From an uncultured Holophagales bacterium (lineage in GTDB: Bacteria; Acidobacteriota; Thermoanaerobaculia; UBA5066): a DNA stretch of 13,069 bases. The DNA is taken from NCBI GenBank assembly GCA_937864895.1, contig CALMDF010000161.1:1-13069 (forward strand), written 5' to 3'. Positions within the stretch are counted from its first letter, which is position 1. Each line of letters starts with the position of its first letter. Below the pieces are notes generated by a model. It saw only the letters and a list, made by a program, of their open reading frames with translations. It was not told the origin of the DNA and did no database searches. This document shows positions 12,410 to 13,069 of the stretch, one piece after another. A program made the position numbers and the translations under genes.

Positions 12410-13069
12410 TGGGGGCCTCCTGGCGCGTCGAGGAGTCCCTGCCGGAACGCCGCGGCGTTGAAGCGCATCAGCGCAGGATACGTCTCCCTCCCGGCAACGC
12501 CGCCAATCGGGTCGACGAGCGTCAACGAGAGCTTCGCCTCGCGCGCCACGACGCGGGCCGCCGCGGGCGGGAATTGCGGCTCCGTGAAGAGCCTGCCCAG
12601 CCCGCCGCGCCGCCCCTCCTCGACGAGGGCCTTCAGCTCGCGCGGGGAGGGCTCCCGCCCGGGCACCGGCTCGATGGAGGCCGCCTCGACGAGACCGTAA
12701 CGGTCGGCGAAGTAGACCCAGGCCCGGTGGGCGGAGACGAATCGCTTTCCCCTGAGGGGCGCGAGGGTCGCCGCCAGCTCCCGGTCCAGAGCGAGCAAGG
12801 CGGCTGCCGTCTCCCGCGCCCGGCGCCGGTAGGCGTCGGCCCCGGTCGCGTCGACGGCCGCGAAGGTCTCGGCGAGCGGCCCGAGGCTCTCCGCCGCCAG
12901 GACCGGCGAGAGCCACCAGTGCGGGTCCACGCCGAGGACGCCGTGCCCGTGGTCGTCATGCCCGCCGTGGTCGTCTTGCCGCCCGTGCCCCGCGTCCCGT
13001 CCGCCGTGGGCGTGCCCCTCGTGGGGTTCGCGCCCTGGCCCGATCCCGAGCGTCGACGCCGCGTCGTGG
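12406..13069 (-). CDS. znuA: Periplasmic zinc/manganese-binding protein (ZnuA type), 5' end beyond the window
   Basis: 221 codons of the cluster A-I (SBP_bac_9/TroA-like) metal-binding lipoprotein or periplasmic protein; the N-terminus, with the signal peptide and first His ligand, lies off the right edge. The visible metal ligands fit the family: DPHWWLSP (12907-12930) with the second His, VSAHRAWVYFADRYGL around 12727-12729 with the third His, and LVDPIGG with the Asp at 12511-12513; TEPQF is the usual motif between them. Immediately before DPHWW is a His/Asp/Gly-rich stretch (about 12943-13023) with eight His in 27 residues, the position of the charged metal-collecting loop of zinc-type ZnuA proteins. 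That favours zinc over manganese. It is the first visible gene of the overlapping chain; its stop shares GTGA with znuC. The promoter and any Zur or Fur site would lie outside the window. Confidence 0.93.
   Translation of the reverse strand, partial: HDAASTLGIGPGREPHEGHAHGGRDAGHGRQDDHGGHDDHGHGVLGVDPHWWLSPVLAAESLGPLAETFAAVDATGADAYRRRARETAAALLALDRELAATLAPLRGKRFVSAHRAWVYFADRYGLVEAASIEPVPGREPSPRELKALVEEGRRGGLGRLFTEPQFPPAAARVVAREAKLSLTLVDPIGGVAGRETYPALMRFNAAAFRQGLLDAPGGPQ
12416..12421 (-). promoter_or_regulatory. Shine-Dalgarno site for znuC
   Basis: AGGAGG on the minus strand, six bases before the GTG start and inside the end of znuA. It sets the znuC start and shows that znuC can be initiated by ribosomes finishing znuA. 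Confidence 0.6.

Noticed and set aside
1..13069. tRNA, rRNA, CRISPR array, insertion sequence or prophage features
   Set aside because: No tRNA cloverleaf, direct-repeat array, transposase or integrase motif, or terminal inverted repeats were found on reading either strand. Gene order and composition look like ordinary chromosome.

Overview
This is a gene-dense, very GC-rich stretch of a bacterial chromosome, probably from a metagenome or a poorly studied lineage. A LolA-like carrier protein, an FtsX-type lipoprotein-sorting ABC transporter and a ZnuA-type metal transporter point to a diderm (Gram-negative) cell. GTG and TTG starts are common and gene overlaps are tight. Acidobacteriota (Thermoanaerobaculia-like) or a Myxococcota/'deltaproteobacterial' lineage would fit, but this is a guess from style; no rRNA or marker gene is present. 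I see no mobile elements, CRISPR arrays, tRNAs or rRNAs, and no gene-free gap longer than about 180 bases.

Layout. 1-305 (-): start of a gene for an M41-like (FtsH-peptidase-like) protein whose HExxH motif is degenerate (HEAGR). 428-1237 (+): alpha/beta hydrolase. 1261-2448 (-) and 2625-3566 (+): a divergent pair, a cystathionine/methionine gamma-lyase-family enzyme and a cysteine synthase/cystathionine beta-synthase-family enzyme, with a good sigma70-like promoter in front of the second. 3586-4938 and 4928-6037 (+): two membrane proteins following closely in the same direction. They look like diverged paralogous CydA-type (cytochrome bd oxidase subunit I) proteins, the first with a C-terminal cytochrome c domain; no CydB is present. 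6071-6937 (+): SirB1-type transglutaminase-like protein. 6909-8153 (-): GT4 glycosyltransferase, convergent with the previous gene and overlapping it by 29 bases. 8263-13069 (-): a chain of six overlapping genes, in transcription order znuA (5' end beyond the window), znuC, znuB, LolD-like ATPase, LolC/E-like permease and LolA-like protein.

How the genes work together. The sulfur pair could carry out reverse transsulfuration or cysteine/H2S metabolism (MccA/MccB-like). It sits directly upstream of the unusual bd-like, cytochrome-c-linked membrane complex, which is the most interesting item here. The right-hand operon joins zinc (or manganese) import to an envelope lipoprotein-sorting or export module through stop/start overlaps, so the two are probably co-transcribed. 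Three genes without a clear Shine-Dalgarno sequence (hydrolase, SirB1-like, glycosyltransferase) have a -10-like hexamer 5-6 bases before the start codon, which suggests leaderless transcripts. All family calls were made by eye from motifs; no database search was run.
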